DNA of 64,000 nucleotides from Oscheius tipulae. Taxonomy: Eukaryota; Nematoda; Chromadorea; Rhabditida; Rhabditidae. The notes beneath the pieces are model-generated. The model saw nothing but the letters and a program-made list of their open reading frames with translations. It ran no database searches and was not told where the DNA came from. Below are positions 35,590 to 45,830 of the stretch, piece by piece. Numbering within the stretch: position 1 is the stretch's first letter; each line of letters starts with the position of its first letter. The DNA lies in contig JASJZH010000001.1 of assembly GCA_037178975.1 (NCBI GenBank), positions 8,788,501-8,852,500 on the forward strand. The letters are read 5' to 3'. A program made the position numbers and the translations under genes.

Positions 35590-36800
35590 TTGTACCTGCA
35601 GGACGAGTTACTCTTGTGCCAACGAGAATTGCACAGCAATTCACATGCTTACACGAACATCGGTTGGAATCGAAAAAATTTCTCGTTGCAGTGTTTGTGT
35701 TCCTGTCCTCCAGTAAATTGCTGCTCAAAACGAAGACAGCTCCACATCGGGAACATCAGACGGGAGAACAAAGGGTCATCCAGCGGCTCAACCTGATTTC
35801 TTGCGAAAAAATTGAGGAGATGGCCGTTACTTTTCGAGAACTTTTCAAAGAAGCTTAATGATTTGCTTACTTATAAAATCCGTTTTTTTCCTCGAGAACA
35901 ACAGCCATTATACTTCATGCGCTAGCTTTTGGGCGGTATATATATCGGGAATCGCTACCAAAACAGATGTTCCTATTTCAATCGCTCCTTATCTATAAAA
36001 ACAATTTCAAGGGTAAAAATTTGAACATACCTCTTTTTTAAAAGTTTGTAACATTCGATCTGCTCGTCGTTGTAGCGTCTGACCTGCTTGTTCCCGCTGA
36101 TGACTGATGGTCGCTTCCTTGTCAGACCAAGAGGTTTCCTCTTCTTCGACGTGTTTTTCTGGAGACCCGTAGAATTCTTGAAAGTATTCTTCACATTCCA
36201 CATTCCAGTTTCAGGGACCTCATGAATCGTCTGGGATTCTGTGTCATTTTCATCGAAACCTACAAGCATAGAGATAAACAAAAAGTATTTTAAAATTGAA
36301 CTGACCTTACAAAGCTTTGATTGGGGTCCTTCCAATCTCACGATGAAATCTTACGCCCATCAATCAGTTGGCCAATCCTTTAGCATCTCTTTCAGCGTCG
36401 TATTCACAAATTCTCGTCCGTTATCCGTCTGTAGCAGCTTCGAAGGTCCTGCAATGAAAAAATTTCATTCAAAAAAATGTCTCACCAAGCAGAATATTGA
36501 GTTGATCTACATGGAAACTTCTACAGCTGTCTTGGTTTTCAGCGCTCTTAGAATGACGAACTTCGTTAGATGATAGTTCATAAAGAACTTTTGTTTCGTT
36601 CGATGTCTATGTGGAGCTTTTTCCCTCTTTTTGGAGAGTTTGTCTGGGGAGAGGTGAAACTGTTGAGAAGTCGTAATTCTTCGAGAGTTACCACAACCCA
36701 GACCCGATTCCTTTGAACCCAGCTCTGACCAAAAGAGGAGCCTCCAAAGGTGTCAAATTTGCATAGAGGAGATGCCGATCAACAGTCTGCGCTGGCGAGA
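35590..36800 (-). pseudogene. Dead integrase of the KRBA2/SCAND3-like type
   Basis: Minus-strand translation in shifting frames gives the order expected for this integrase type. Near 36600-36540: NYHLTKFVILRALKTKTAVEV. Near 36460-36370: GPSKLLQTDNGREFVNTTL, containing the second catalytic Asp region of an rve integrase core. Near 36110-36030: REQAGQTLQRRADRML. Near 35660-35600: CNSRWHKSNSSC, matching the C-terminal Cys-rich segment. Stops and frame changes interrupt it throughout. The family assignment comes from remembered motif order, so the element class is less certain than the integrase call. No terminal repeats were found. Confidence 0.7.
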
Positions 36801-37717
36801 GAGAGAGAAGGAGAATGAGTGAGCATCTCGGGTTTCTCACTTCCGTCTTGCACCCATTACCTCTGTTAGGTTACCTTTGGATCTCTTCTTGTTTTTGTCT
36901 CCGAGCTCCGAGCAAATCCCGTCAGTATCAAACGTGACGGGCCTATTTGTTCTGCGTTTTGCTGGCTGTCGAGTGGCCGCCTCTAATCACGTATCACGAG
37001 CCTCCAGATGCTCTTGGAGCAGCTTGACGAGAGCTCACTCCCTCCTCTTTTCTCAATCCATTTTAACCTATCTATGAACATTTTCAAAGAACGATTTTTT
37101 TTTTTATTAAATCGAGACCAATCTTACGCGTCTCCCACGCAACTTCTTGGTGAGAGCACAAAGCAACCTTTTAGGAGCCGACGAGAAGGTACCCAGGGGT
37201 CCAATGGACTGTTTGTGTATGGCTCGCGTGTGCCGAGTAATTGTTTGTACTTTGCGAGTCGTCTCCACCTCCCTCAGTGTCTGGAGGCCACCATTGAAAC
37301 CGTTCCCGACGATATTTTATGACTTGACTTTTGAACTGTCTACTAAACTAGGCGTTTCACCGGCCGAACGCTTTGAACAATGAATCTTCTAAAGACTGTT
37401 CTAAACATTTCATACGAAGGCCAAAGCGTTTGTCATGCTCGGGGTCCGAGTTGGCGGTCTTTGAAACGATTCCTATGCCTTTTTTGTCCTTCTTATTTCT
37501 CCTCTCTTGGACCCTCTCCAGTCTGATCTGTATCATTTGCCCAACTGACCATTCCGGCCTTGTTTGCTCCCAAGTTTTTGTCGGGGACGCTTTGCACGCG
37601 ACAATCCCCCAAGAGCACTTGTGGCTTCCCTCGACTTTCTCACAAGTTTCTGTACTTTCTTTAGACGAACATTAGAGCCCGGCCCCTTCCTATCCTTCCG
37701 AACGATCGCCTACGACC
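36801..37717. other. Intergenic, no gene seen
   Basis: Between the integrase relic and the BPI-like gene I see only short, domain-free open frames. A T-rich tract lies near 37096. Confidence 0.45.
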
Positions 37718-40312
37718 ATGCGGGTCCTTCTGGCTCTCTGTGCTGCTATACCAGTAGGTTTCTTGAACTTTTGGAGAGAAATTCGAACTTTCCAGCAAAT
37801 TTCGTCAGTAGTGCTGAGGGTGAACGAGTTTGGACTCCATGAAGCCGCCAACTTTACTCGACAATGGCTCTCGATGGCAGGACCACATATGAGAATACCA
37901 GATATTAGGGTACGGTAATACCCGAAATTTCTTTTCGAACTTCCAATTTGATTCTTTGGTTTTAAAAACAAGACGGGAACTTCTTTCAGCAAACCTTTCA
38001 CAACACCTTCGCAGACGGCGAGTTCCATGTTGCCAATATCACAGTGAATAAATTTGTGCCACCGCTGATCCGTTTTCGTCCCTCGGACCACTCTTTCATC
38101 TACATGAGCACTCTGAGTGGATACTCCCAAGTCTCAGCGGACTGGGTCATAGATTCCCAATGGCTGAATCTACTGAGGCTTCCTCTAGACGGAAAGATTA
38201 CTGCCCAGATGACAGGACTGATCTCGGAGATTGCCATGCAGGTGTGACCTGCGTCAAAAGTTAAAGTAATCCTTTCTTTTTAGGTGACCCCGGAGCACGA
38301 GGTCGAAGTTCACCACTGTGTAGCCCAAATCCGCGATCTTCGTCTCAACCTCCAAGGCAGTCTGGCTGCCGAAGTGCTCCAATGGTTTAAACATAGTGTG
38401 ACCAAATCAATCAGGAAGCGCCTGGAAGATGTACGAAACCATAGAGTTCTACACAAAATTCGTCTTTTAGGAGTACTGCAGACTGATGCAAGCCAATTGG
38501 TTGCCTTGGGTCGAGGCTCAACTCGCACAGTTCCCAACCAATCTGACCATCAGTAGCAAGCCAGAGGTATCTATCAGATTTTCATCGAATAGGGTTTTTC
38601 AAGACTCCCATCACAAAGTTACAGCAATCCAAGCGCTAAATGAGTATAGGACAAGTGAATGTCTTTCACCAGCTTGCCTCAATGGCGCAGCGTCAAGGTG
38701 CGCGACCAGTGGTCGCGGAACAGAGTTCGATTCCCGGACTTGAAATTCATTTTGACTTAGCGTTCATAAGAAACAGTATATATCTGATTTAGGTTGTACT
38801 CGTTCAATCCCTACACTCGATTGCCATGAGTCAGCGGACTGTCGACTTCCGAATGAGAAGTGACCTCCTCTGGAACGGGGAATTTGTCGAGAGTGCTCCA
38901 GTCAAGAATGATACCTTCTCCTCGATCGATGCCTTCGAGAGGTCCCAACGAATGATTGACATGTTCATTGATGAGCACACTGTGCAGAGTATTCTGGCTG
39001 CTGCACACTTTGCTGGCCATCTCAAGTAACTGTCCCAGTTCCCCCTGCTGACAACAGTCTTTAGGACCAGTTTGGACAGTCCATTCTTGAGGACACATTG
39101 CGATGTTCTCTGTGTGGGTACGGTTCTCCCGGAGCTGGCTGAAGTCCTACCTAACAGGACTATGAAAGTACAGGCCTCGACTCTGTCCCCTCCCATCATT
39201 GCACTACAGACAGGAAAGGCAGTCGTGTTTCTGAACGCTTCACTGGAGGTCGGTTGTAGTTTCTCCTTCAGTTTCTTCATACTGGTAGACAAAATGAGAG
39301 AGATCAAGAGTTCTGTTCTCATGACTCTAGAAACCAGTCTGAACAGACTCATAGTCTTTTGCGACTAGACTGAACAGGACAACATAGTAAGCTTGTCACT
39401 GTTTCTATAGGTTAGTGTTTGGAGTACAGACATTTCTCTCCATATCCAAAGTTGATTGTCTGGAATCTTAAGATTTGACAATGTTTGTAGCCTTTTCTGT
39501 TAAGTATTATCTCAGGTCAGAGTTAACAAGACGAGTTAGAAAAGAGTCAAACAGTTCAAAGGAGCACTGAGTCGCTCCGTTAGGAGCGTAAGCGACTGGT
39601 TGACAATAATAGCTTCAGACATACACAGACTTTTGAGAACTTAGAAATAGATGAATTGCTCTTGGAAAGTGACACGGTAAAATGGAATGATCGGCGGCGA
39701 AGCTGCCTTTAGGCAGCTGGTTCAGTTGAAAGTTTCGATAGCCTCAATGGTCGACCTGTTAGTTTCTACTACTTTTTGGTTGAACATGTCACTGAAACTA
39801 TGGATACATTGATTCATCATAAAAGTATGACCTGATAGGGCTGAAGATTTCTGGCTCTACACTGTCATTCGCCTCTTACATACTTTACGATTCAAGGTCT
39901 ACCCTGATCCCGAACTCGACTCTCTCAATGGCAGTTTGATCACAATCAACGTTGAGACAGAATTCATTCTGATAATGGAAATGAGAAACAAGAAGGTCAA
40001 AGGCTACATTACGATGGTCAATGCCCAAGCGGTCCTCGTCGACAGCAAAGTGGGCATGATGTCGCAGAAGGTCCGCTCTTGAACATGTTCACAATGTCCT
40101 AAATCAAACTTTAGACTATCGACTTTTTGGTGAACATGAGCACGCCATTCCTCGAAGACGCCGTAGATTTGTTGATTGGTCGTGGTCTGTTCGTCGGGGA
40201 TCCCTTCCAGTTCCCATCTACCAACGAACATTTGAGCATTAACGAGAAGTACATTCGATGGGAGGCCGACTTGGCCATCCCGTCTATTCTTCGTCACACG
40301 TGGGTCGTCTGA
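37718..40312 (+). CDS. BPI/LBP/CETP-fold lipid-binding protein, secreted
   Basis: Exons 37718-37753, 37796-37909, 37990-38241, 38284-38430, 38471-38566, 38793-39025, 39065-39248, 39897-40070 and 40115-40312 give 477 aa, the usual size. A signal peptide (MRVLLALCAAIP) leads into LRVNEFGLHEAANF and MRIPDI, as at the start of the N-terminal barrel. The disulfide Cys pair of the family is probably in HHCVAQIRDL and EYCRLM. LSPPIIALQTGKAVVFLNAS and INVETEFILIMEMRNKKVKG mark the second barrel. Such proteins bind lipids or bacterial lipopolysaccharide; nematode members are secreted and little studied. The 42-nt first intron is a multiple of three without stops. The 648-nt intron 39249-39896 has a weak donor (GAG/GTCGGT) and contains a dispersed repeat. 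AATAAA at 40413. Confidence 0.85.
38673..38746 (+). repeat. tRNA-like element in a BPI-gene intron
   Basis: CAATGGCGCAGCGTCAAGGT resembles a D arm, GCGCGACCAGTGGTCGCG forms a good anticodon-like hairpin, and AGTTCGATTCCCGG resembles a T arm. The acceptor stem is not convincing and the loop lacks the normal U33 context, so I call it tRNA-derived, not a tRNA. Confidence 0.5.
39484..39592 (+). repeat. Dispersed repeat, copy B
   Basis: Second copy of the repeat at 22437-22555, here inside an intron of the BPI-like gene. The leading 21 bases match exactly, and GAGTCGCTCC recurs near the end. Confidence 0.7.
39701..39718. repeat. Perfect 18-bp palindrome
   Basis: AGCTGCCTTTAGGCAGCT has 8-bp arms around a two-base centre. 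It lies just after copy B of the dispersed repeat. A similar AGCTGCC/GGCAGC hairpin is the core of the modules at 59109-59665. Confidence 0.75.
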
Positions 40313-40630
40313 TCGGTTCCTCCTCTATCCTCACAATCCCTCCTATTCTATGACCCCCTCATCAGGAAGTAGTTGTCAGCTACGGTGCCAGTAACATCTG
40401 TGATGTGCTCTTAATAAATATATTGAACAAGACGTTGTCTAGCGTAATCTGCCCTCTCCCGTAACTAAAATGTAAGAATCACAAACATTTTTGGATGGAC
40501 AGTCCCCGCTAAGAAGGAGCCACAACTGCAAAAATTTGGACAGCCATCGTGAAAAGAAGTTGGAGAGAAGCTATTAAATCGAGCGGACCCACACAAGTGC
40601 GCAGTCTTATTGGTTTTCTTTCCATACATT

Positions 40631-41555
40631 TTATTCGTCGAAAATGACATTCTGTGACAGCATCTCGGGAGTGAGATCTTCCAAAACTCTCGAATAGACC
40701 TTACAATATCCGAGCTTCCCATTCTCGTCGGAAGTGTACCAGATGGCAGCCTTTCTGATATGGTCCCAGTTCACAAAAATGCAGCGACATGGTCTACCCT
40801 CGATACTGATTATTCGGATTGTGTAGCTGCATCCAAAATTCTGTATCCTGATACCCAAGACGGTACAGGCGAACCAACAGAGATCATCGTTGATATCGTG
40901 TCCGATCTGAACTGGAAGACGCTCAGCTTGGAAGATGCGTGGTTTCTCTTCGTCGACGCCCTTCTTCCAGAGCTATAAGTTGTTCGGTGTTTGTCTCTTT
41001 TGAAACTCACATGAACAATGACACGACACGCAATCAGAGCATTGTCGTCCAAGTTTTCGACTGTTGTAGGTCTGAACAAGATCTTACGGATCCAAGAAGG
41101 GGCATGTAGTCGCTCCAAATTCTTGTCGACGATGGCCAAATCAACCCTTCCCATTATGGAAGGAACCTCATCAGCTGAGTTGAACAGAATTCCCGTAGGG
41201 TTCAAGTACTCAACCAGACATCGCTTGTACAACGAATCCTCATGAACTTTTAAAATATAAGGCTTCTTCAAGTGACAGTCAAAAACCTGGCTCCATTCCG
41301 GAGAAATATGCTCAGCCAGTATCGCAGCTAATTCTCGGGTTTTCTGGAAACAAAGTACGACTCTTTTTCTACTAAAGTTACCCGCATAGACAGACTTTCA
41401 AACCTCAGAATACCAGAGAAGTCATATTGTTCTGGGTTTTCTGCCAAATCGACTTTGACCTTGGCAGACACTCGAATCTGATGGGCTTTCTCCAGACCAA
41501 AATGAAAACTGGCCCTGTTGGTAAGACGGAAACGAATGTAGGATCTTCCTGCCAT
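40631..41555 (-). CDS. Conserved-looking protein of unknown family
   Basis: Exons 41555-41382, 41343-41011 and 40972-40631 give 282 aa. All borders keep phase and the frames are long. The sequence is mixed alpha/beta in character with no signal peptide and no transmembrane helix. Recognisable stretches include FRLTNRASFHFGLEK, LKKPYILKVHEDSLYKRCL and CWFACTVLGIRIQNFGCSY; the last third is Cys-rich. I do not recognise a domain. The ATG follows TTTCAG directly, which could be a trans-splice acceptor or an internal exon border. An upstream exon (41653 downward, MLFQLEAIGESDLLVSILSK) would join in phase and is an alternative start. AATAAA overlaps the stop. Confidence 0.72.
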
Positions 41556-41760
41556 CTGAAATTCTTCTAAAATATACGATTTGTATACGACACTTTTGAG
41601 AGAATCGAGACGAGAAGATCCGATTCGCCGATAGCCTCTAGTTGAAACAACATCTTTAAAGTGAAGGATAGAAGTGAGAAGTACTATAGTTAGTCAATTC
41701 AATCGATATTTTCCCGCTTTTCATGAAATACAAGGCTGTAAAAGATGTTTTATGTCTGTC

Positions 41761-42992
41761 TCAAACAGAGTACTGAATGGTGGCTCTCTCCTTCAGAATA
41801 TAGAAGGTGTTCATGTTGCCGATCATCTTGATCGGAGTTGTCGTCAGTTTGATATCTCTAGCACGAGTGTTCAGGGGACCTCCGGTTACATAGGTGAATT
41901 CAGCAGTGTTGTCGTCCAATTCGTTCAGATGAGTGACAGTAATGGGGCTAGAGCCGTCCTTATCGCTGATGATAGTAACAGCTCCAGCTCTGGTGCCATC
42001 ACCGTTCAAAAGATGTGTCTGCGAGTGATCTTCTCTATCGATAGGAGCGTAAGTGACGTAGTGGGCTTTAAGATTAGCGATATCTGGAAAGACTGTCTTG
42101 GAAGAAGGAGAACCTACTGGATTGATCGGTGACCAGGATGGCTCCGTGATTCATTCCATATACGGGCCTGGCCACGTATAGTTGAACGTTGCGGCTCTTG
42201 AACTTCAGACTGTCGGACAACAGCCTGAAAGCTGGTATTTTAGGAAAATAGCGCGCCAAGTGTGAACTGTAGACTCATGACTCACGTTCCAACCAGTATT
42301 CCGTTGTCGTAGGCGAATACATTGTTCAAAAGCTGATAGGTTTCGGGGTACGCATAGGCGGTCTTGACGTCGACGACACTGGACAGCGAGTTGAGATTGT
42401 AAGTCTGTCCCTCTTTCAGATCAACAGTGTAGAGGACGGCGGAAGAAGAGTCAGTCGAAGTGGTGACAGTCTGAACGACGTTCTGCCCGCGGAGATCTCA
42501 AAAAGTCGTGGATTTAAGGGGGGGATTTAAACTGACTCTTCTGAAGAGTGATACTGATTTGAACCTTCATGTTGGTGTTGACGTAGGACTGGAAGTTGAC
42601 CGAGAAGGCTTGAGGCCATGCGAGCGTCGAGTTGAAGACTCTGTAGTCACCGTTAGAGGAGGCCCCCCTTAAATAGTATGATTTTGTTACTTTCAACTAG
42701 ACTTACATGATCTGAGCGTAGCCGGAAATGTCATTGATGATGACCGACTCTCCTCCACTCTTCAGCATGTCCTGTCCGATGACCGAAGTGTAGGCAAACT
42801 GACCGGCAGGGACATTGAACTGAACCGTCTCTTAGAACAAAACAACCCGAAACTCACCGTGTAGGTGCAGAATTGACTGTCAGCCAGAGCGGTCAGAGGA
42901 AGAGAGTAAGGTCCATCCAGATTGATGGTCTGGGTGACACAAGGGGTCTTGGCTAAAGCGCCGGCAATAAGAACAAACAGTCCAAGAAGCAT
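41761..42992 (-). CDS. Secreted protein, weakly CUB-like
   Basis: Exons 42992-42858, 42819-42707, 42667-42537, 42496-42286, 42224-42118 and 42083-41761 give 339 aa. A signal peptide (MLLGLFVLIAGALA) is followed by a two-Cys segment (CVTQTINL, SQFCTYTFNVPAGQ) resembling the start of nematode-specific CUB-like domains. The remainder is Thr/Ser/Val-rich with few Cys (VLYTVDLKEGQTYNLNSL, YVARPVYGMNHGAILVT), as expected for a beta-sandwich. Five introns of 38-61 nt have usable borders. An in-frame ATG at 43013 would add seven residues ahead of the signal peptide; the shorter start gives a better signal. In C. elegans such proteins are often infection-induced, but assigning that here would be inference. 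Confidence 0.72.
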
Positions 42993-43036
42993 GATATCCG
43001 AGCAATTCCTCAAGAGACTACCTTTTAAAGCAGCTC

Positions 43037-43258
43037 TTATCTTCTTTTCATCATTTGAACTGCGGCTTTGCTTGCGTCGTTTCCGTTAGCAAAGTCATTC
43101 CAATTTGTCATCGAGTGGGATGTTGGCTTTGTGTTTACGGGTGTGGCAGTGGGACGATTTTTATGGGATTCTAAATAGTTGCCCTCCCTAGAGAAAAAAC
43201 TGAAATTTTCCACTTCGTATGCCCACGTAGTTTTACAGAGGTCAGATTCATCTGCCAT
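43037..43258 (-). CDS. Possible small protein, 73 codons
   Basis: A complete open frame starts MADESDLCKTTWAYEVENF and ends SKAAVQMMKRR, 45 bp before the start of the secreted-protein gene on the same strand. It is hydrophilic and not low-complexity, but has no recognisable domain. A T-rich acceptor-like TTTTTTCTCTAG lies inside it, so it may instead be part of a spliced gene. Weak call. Confidence 0.25.
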   Translation of the reverse strand: MADESDLCKTTWAYEVENFSFFSREGNYLESHKNRPTATPVNTKPTSHSMTNWNDFANGNDASKAAVQMMKRR

Positions 43259-43882
43259 TCATTCTTTGCCCCAACCTCGTCATTCTGCTCCACGATGTCT
43301 ACTCTTTATCAGAAACTGATTGGAGGTGCAAAACCGCAGTGATAACTAGCAAATCAGTTCGAGCCAATCTAGTTCTGCTCAAAAGTCTCTCTGTCTGTCT
43401 GAAGCCCTATCTACGAACGCGACGGACTCAAATATGTGAACAGGGTAAAGTGGGAGAGAAAGATCTGATGGGTTGACAGAAGGGAATACAAAGAGGACAG
43501 ATCACAAATAAATAGGGTATAATGGTCATTAATGCCCCTATGGGGATTGCTAGTATTCAAGAACACCGTCAGGATCGCAAGCCTAGAGAAAACTTCAGTC
43601 AGCGCGCAGTAAACATTTGGCCGTGGAGGTCATTTTTCTCCCCCTGAGAAGACAATATTTCTCACGGACAATTTCTCCCAATCCTGTATACAACTCTCTT
43701 TCGTCGACGTCCCAGATGGCAGTAGAAGATTATGGGCGCACCGCGATCTTGTGACAAGAGGAAAACCGGTAGCCATTATGAAATGAGTTCGAACCCGCGT
43801 GGCCTCGGAAGTCGACCGTATCGGCTGGCATAAAAGGAACGAGTTGGGGTCAGTCGGACTCACAGCCGCCTCTCGTCTCATC

Positions 43883-44931
43883 ATGAAGATTCTCGTCCAA
43901 GAAGATCCCGAAAAGCAGTTGCGAGTCTACGAGGAGATACCTCAGGACAGGATTCAAGAACGCGTCAAGAACCACTACTACCGTCAACACAAGTACCAGA
44001 CTGTTGACTTCGTCAAGCAGATGGTAGGGTTTATTCGAATGCTTCAAATATCTGTTTAGCACAAGAAATGGCTCGGCTTCGACCACCGCAAGATGCCGAT
44101 TCTTAAGTGTCTGGACATTCTGGCAACTTTTCTTGACGAGAGTGATCCCGATGTCGACGAGGCCAACCTGATCCACGCCTATCAGACTGCCGAGAAGATC
44201 CGAACTGCTCACCCCGATAAGCCATGGATGCACTTGGCTGGTCTAGTTCACGAGTGAGTTTCGATCTCCTTCAGCACCCAGTAGTCTTTGCTTAAACCTG
44301 ACCATTCCCATTTCAGTCTCGGAAAGGTCATGTCTGTATGGGGCGAGGAGCAATGGGCCGTGACTGGCGATACCTATCCTGTCGGCTGTGCTCCCTCCTC
44401 CGAAATAGTCTACGGTCTGAAGAGCTTCGAAGGGAACCCGGATCTGGAGAATGATGTCTACAAGACGGAGCTCGGAATCTACAAGCCAGAGTGTGGAATG
44501 GAGAATCTCTTGATGACCTGGAGCCACGATGAGTATCTGTATCAGGTTCTGGTCAATCATGGCTCGACTCTCCCGGAAGAAGCTCTCTATGCCATCAGGT
44601 CTGTTCTGTTGCCTCAAATTCAGACGTCTCTTTAGATTCCATTCGTTTTACCCCTACCACAATAAGGGTGCTTACAAGCAGTTTGAGACTGACAAGGACA
44701 GAACCATGATGGAGGCTTTGTTGATGTTAAAGTGAGTTTTTTTCTGGTATCAGCTGATCTCTTGAGTGGAGGGAAATTTTCTAAATTGCCCAGAAAGAAT
44801 CCGAATAAGAAGCATTGTTCAGTGACTGTGACCTATATTCGAAGGTCGACTCGAAGCCCGATATCGACTCTCTTCGACCTTACTACCAGAGTCTCATCGA
44901 TCAGTATATTCCAGGAGATGTCGCCTTTTAG
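43883..44931 (+). CDS. Myo-inositol oxygenase
   Basis: Exons 43883-44023, 44060-44253, 44317-44598, 44636-44731 and 44823-44931 give 273 aa, near the 285 aa of mammalian MIOX. The enzyme is a di-iron oxygenase that cleaves myo-inositol to D-glucuronate. Landmarks: QTVDFV, then the HD-type metal site HLAGLVHDLGKV, TGDTYPVGC, WSHDEYLYQVL with further metal-binding His and Asp, RFHSFYPYHN, and the conserved C-terminal LRPYYQSLIDQYIPG. All metal-ligand regions are intact. Introns are 36, 63, 37 and 91 nt. The start gives a shorter N-terminus than in mammals but matches the conserved YRQHKYQTVDFV region. Confidence 0.95.
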
Positions 44932-45830
44932 AATACTTTATGAACCAACACCAATGAACATCTTATAACTCTTACAGTGTATTCACAATTGATGTTATCC
45001 GCGATTAGAGTCAAAGGAATAGAAAATGGCGGACCATTGAGGACAGCCTGTGGAGCAGTTGACTTTGTCCAAAGTCATTGGAGCTTCCTGACTCCAATGA
45101 GGAAGAAAAGACCAAGAAACATGGCTCAGAATACCATTAGATCCGTCAGACTGTCTTTTAGCCCTCTCTTATCATAGTTTGAGCCTACCATAACAGCATC
45201 AAAGCCGGCTATAACTTATTGAATAAATCCAGCTATTGGCCTTTTTTAACGAGACTTTGTCAGCTGGCAATTAACCTGCTCAGATCCTAGATGGCAAATT
45301 GCTGCTTTCCTTCGACATACTGACTATCTTCTCTCTACTACTAAAGTGCTATGGTGTCCGTCTGTCCGTGTGTCACCACGAGAAAAAAGCTGACAAAACA
45401 TGTCATGTCAAGAATAAAGTTGACAAGTCAGCTTTTGGGAAACTTGGGAACTTAGGATATGGGAGAAGCGGCGCAGCCGCCTGTTGTCAATGCTAAGTCA
45501 AGACTAAGGGACGGCTGGTTGGAAGTGAAAAAGCAACAGTTTCCGGGATCTTCCGCAGATTTCTACAGCGTCGAAGTAGTTCTCCAACTGACCAGTTGAT
45601 CTTTGTCTCTGCTATAGGTTGTGAGCAGAAGCACATATTGTGACTCTCACATTTCATTACGACGGACGAAAGATTAAAGCGGGCGGAGAGCCACGTTCTC
45701 TATATGTAGATATATTGAGTGGGATAAAAGGACTCTCGTGGAATGGTTCGAACCACTTTCGTCCTCTATCAGAGACTCCTTATCTGCTCATGTATGCTGT
45801 GACCCCCATTCATTTGTTATTTCGAGCCAG
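44932..45830. other. Intergenic, no gene seen
   Basis: Holds an AATAAA (45222) that may end the MIOX transcript, and a GC-rich palindromic motif at 45465-45481 (GAAGCGGCGCAGCCGCC). No coding exon is seen. Confidence 0.5.

Noticed and set aside
38831-39352. 173-codon minus-strand open frame within the BPI-like gene
   Set aside because: Antisense to exons that match the BPI fold in order and phase.
43740-43860. Possible tRNA around GAGTTCGAACCCGCG
   Set aside because: A B-box-like sequence exists but no A box or stems fit on either strand.
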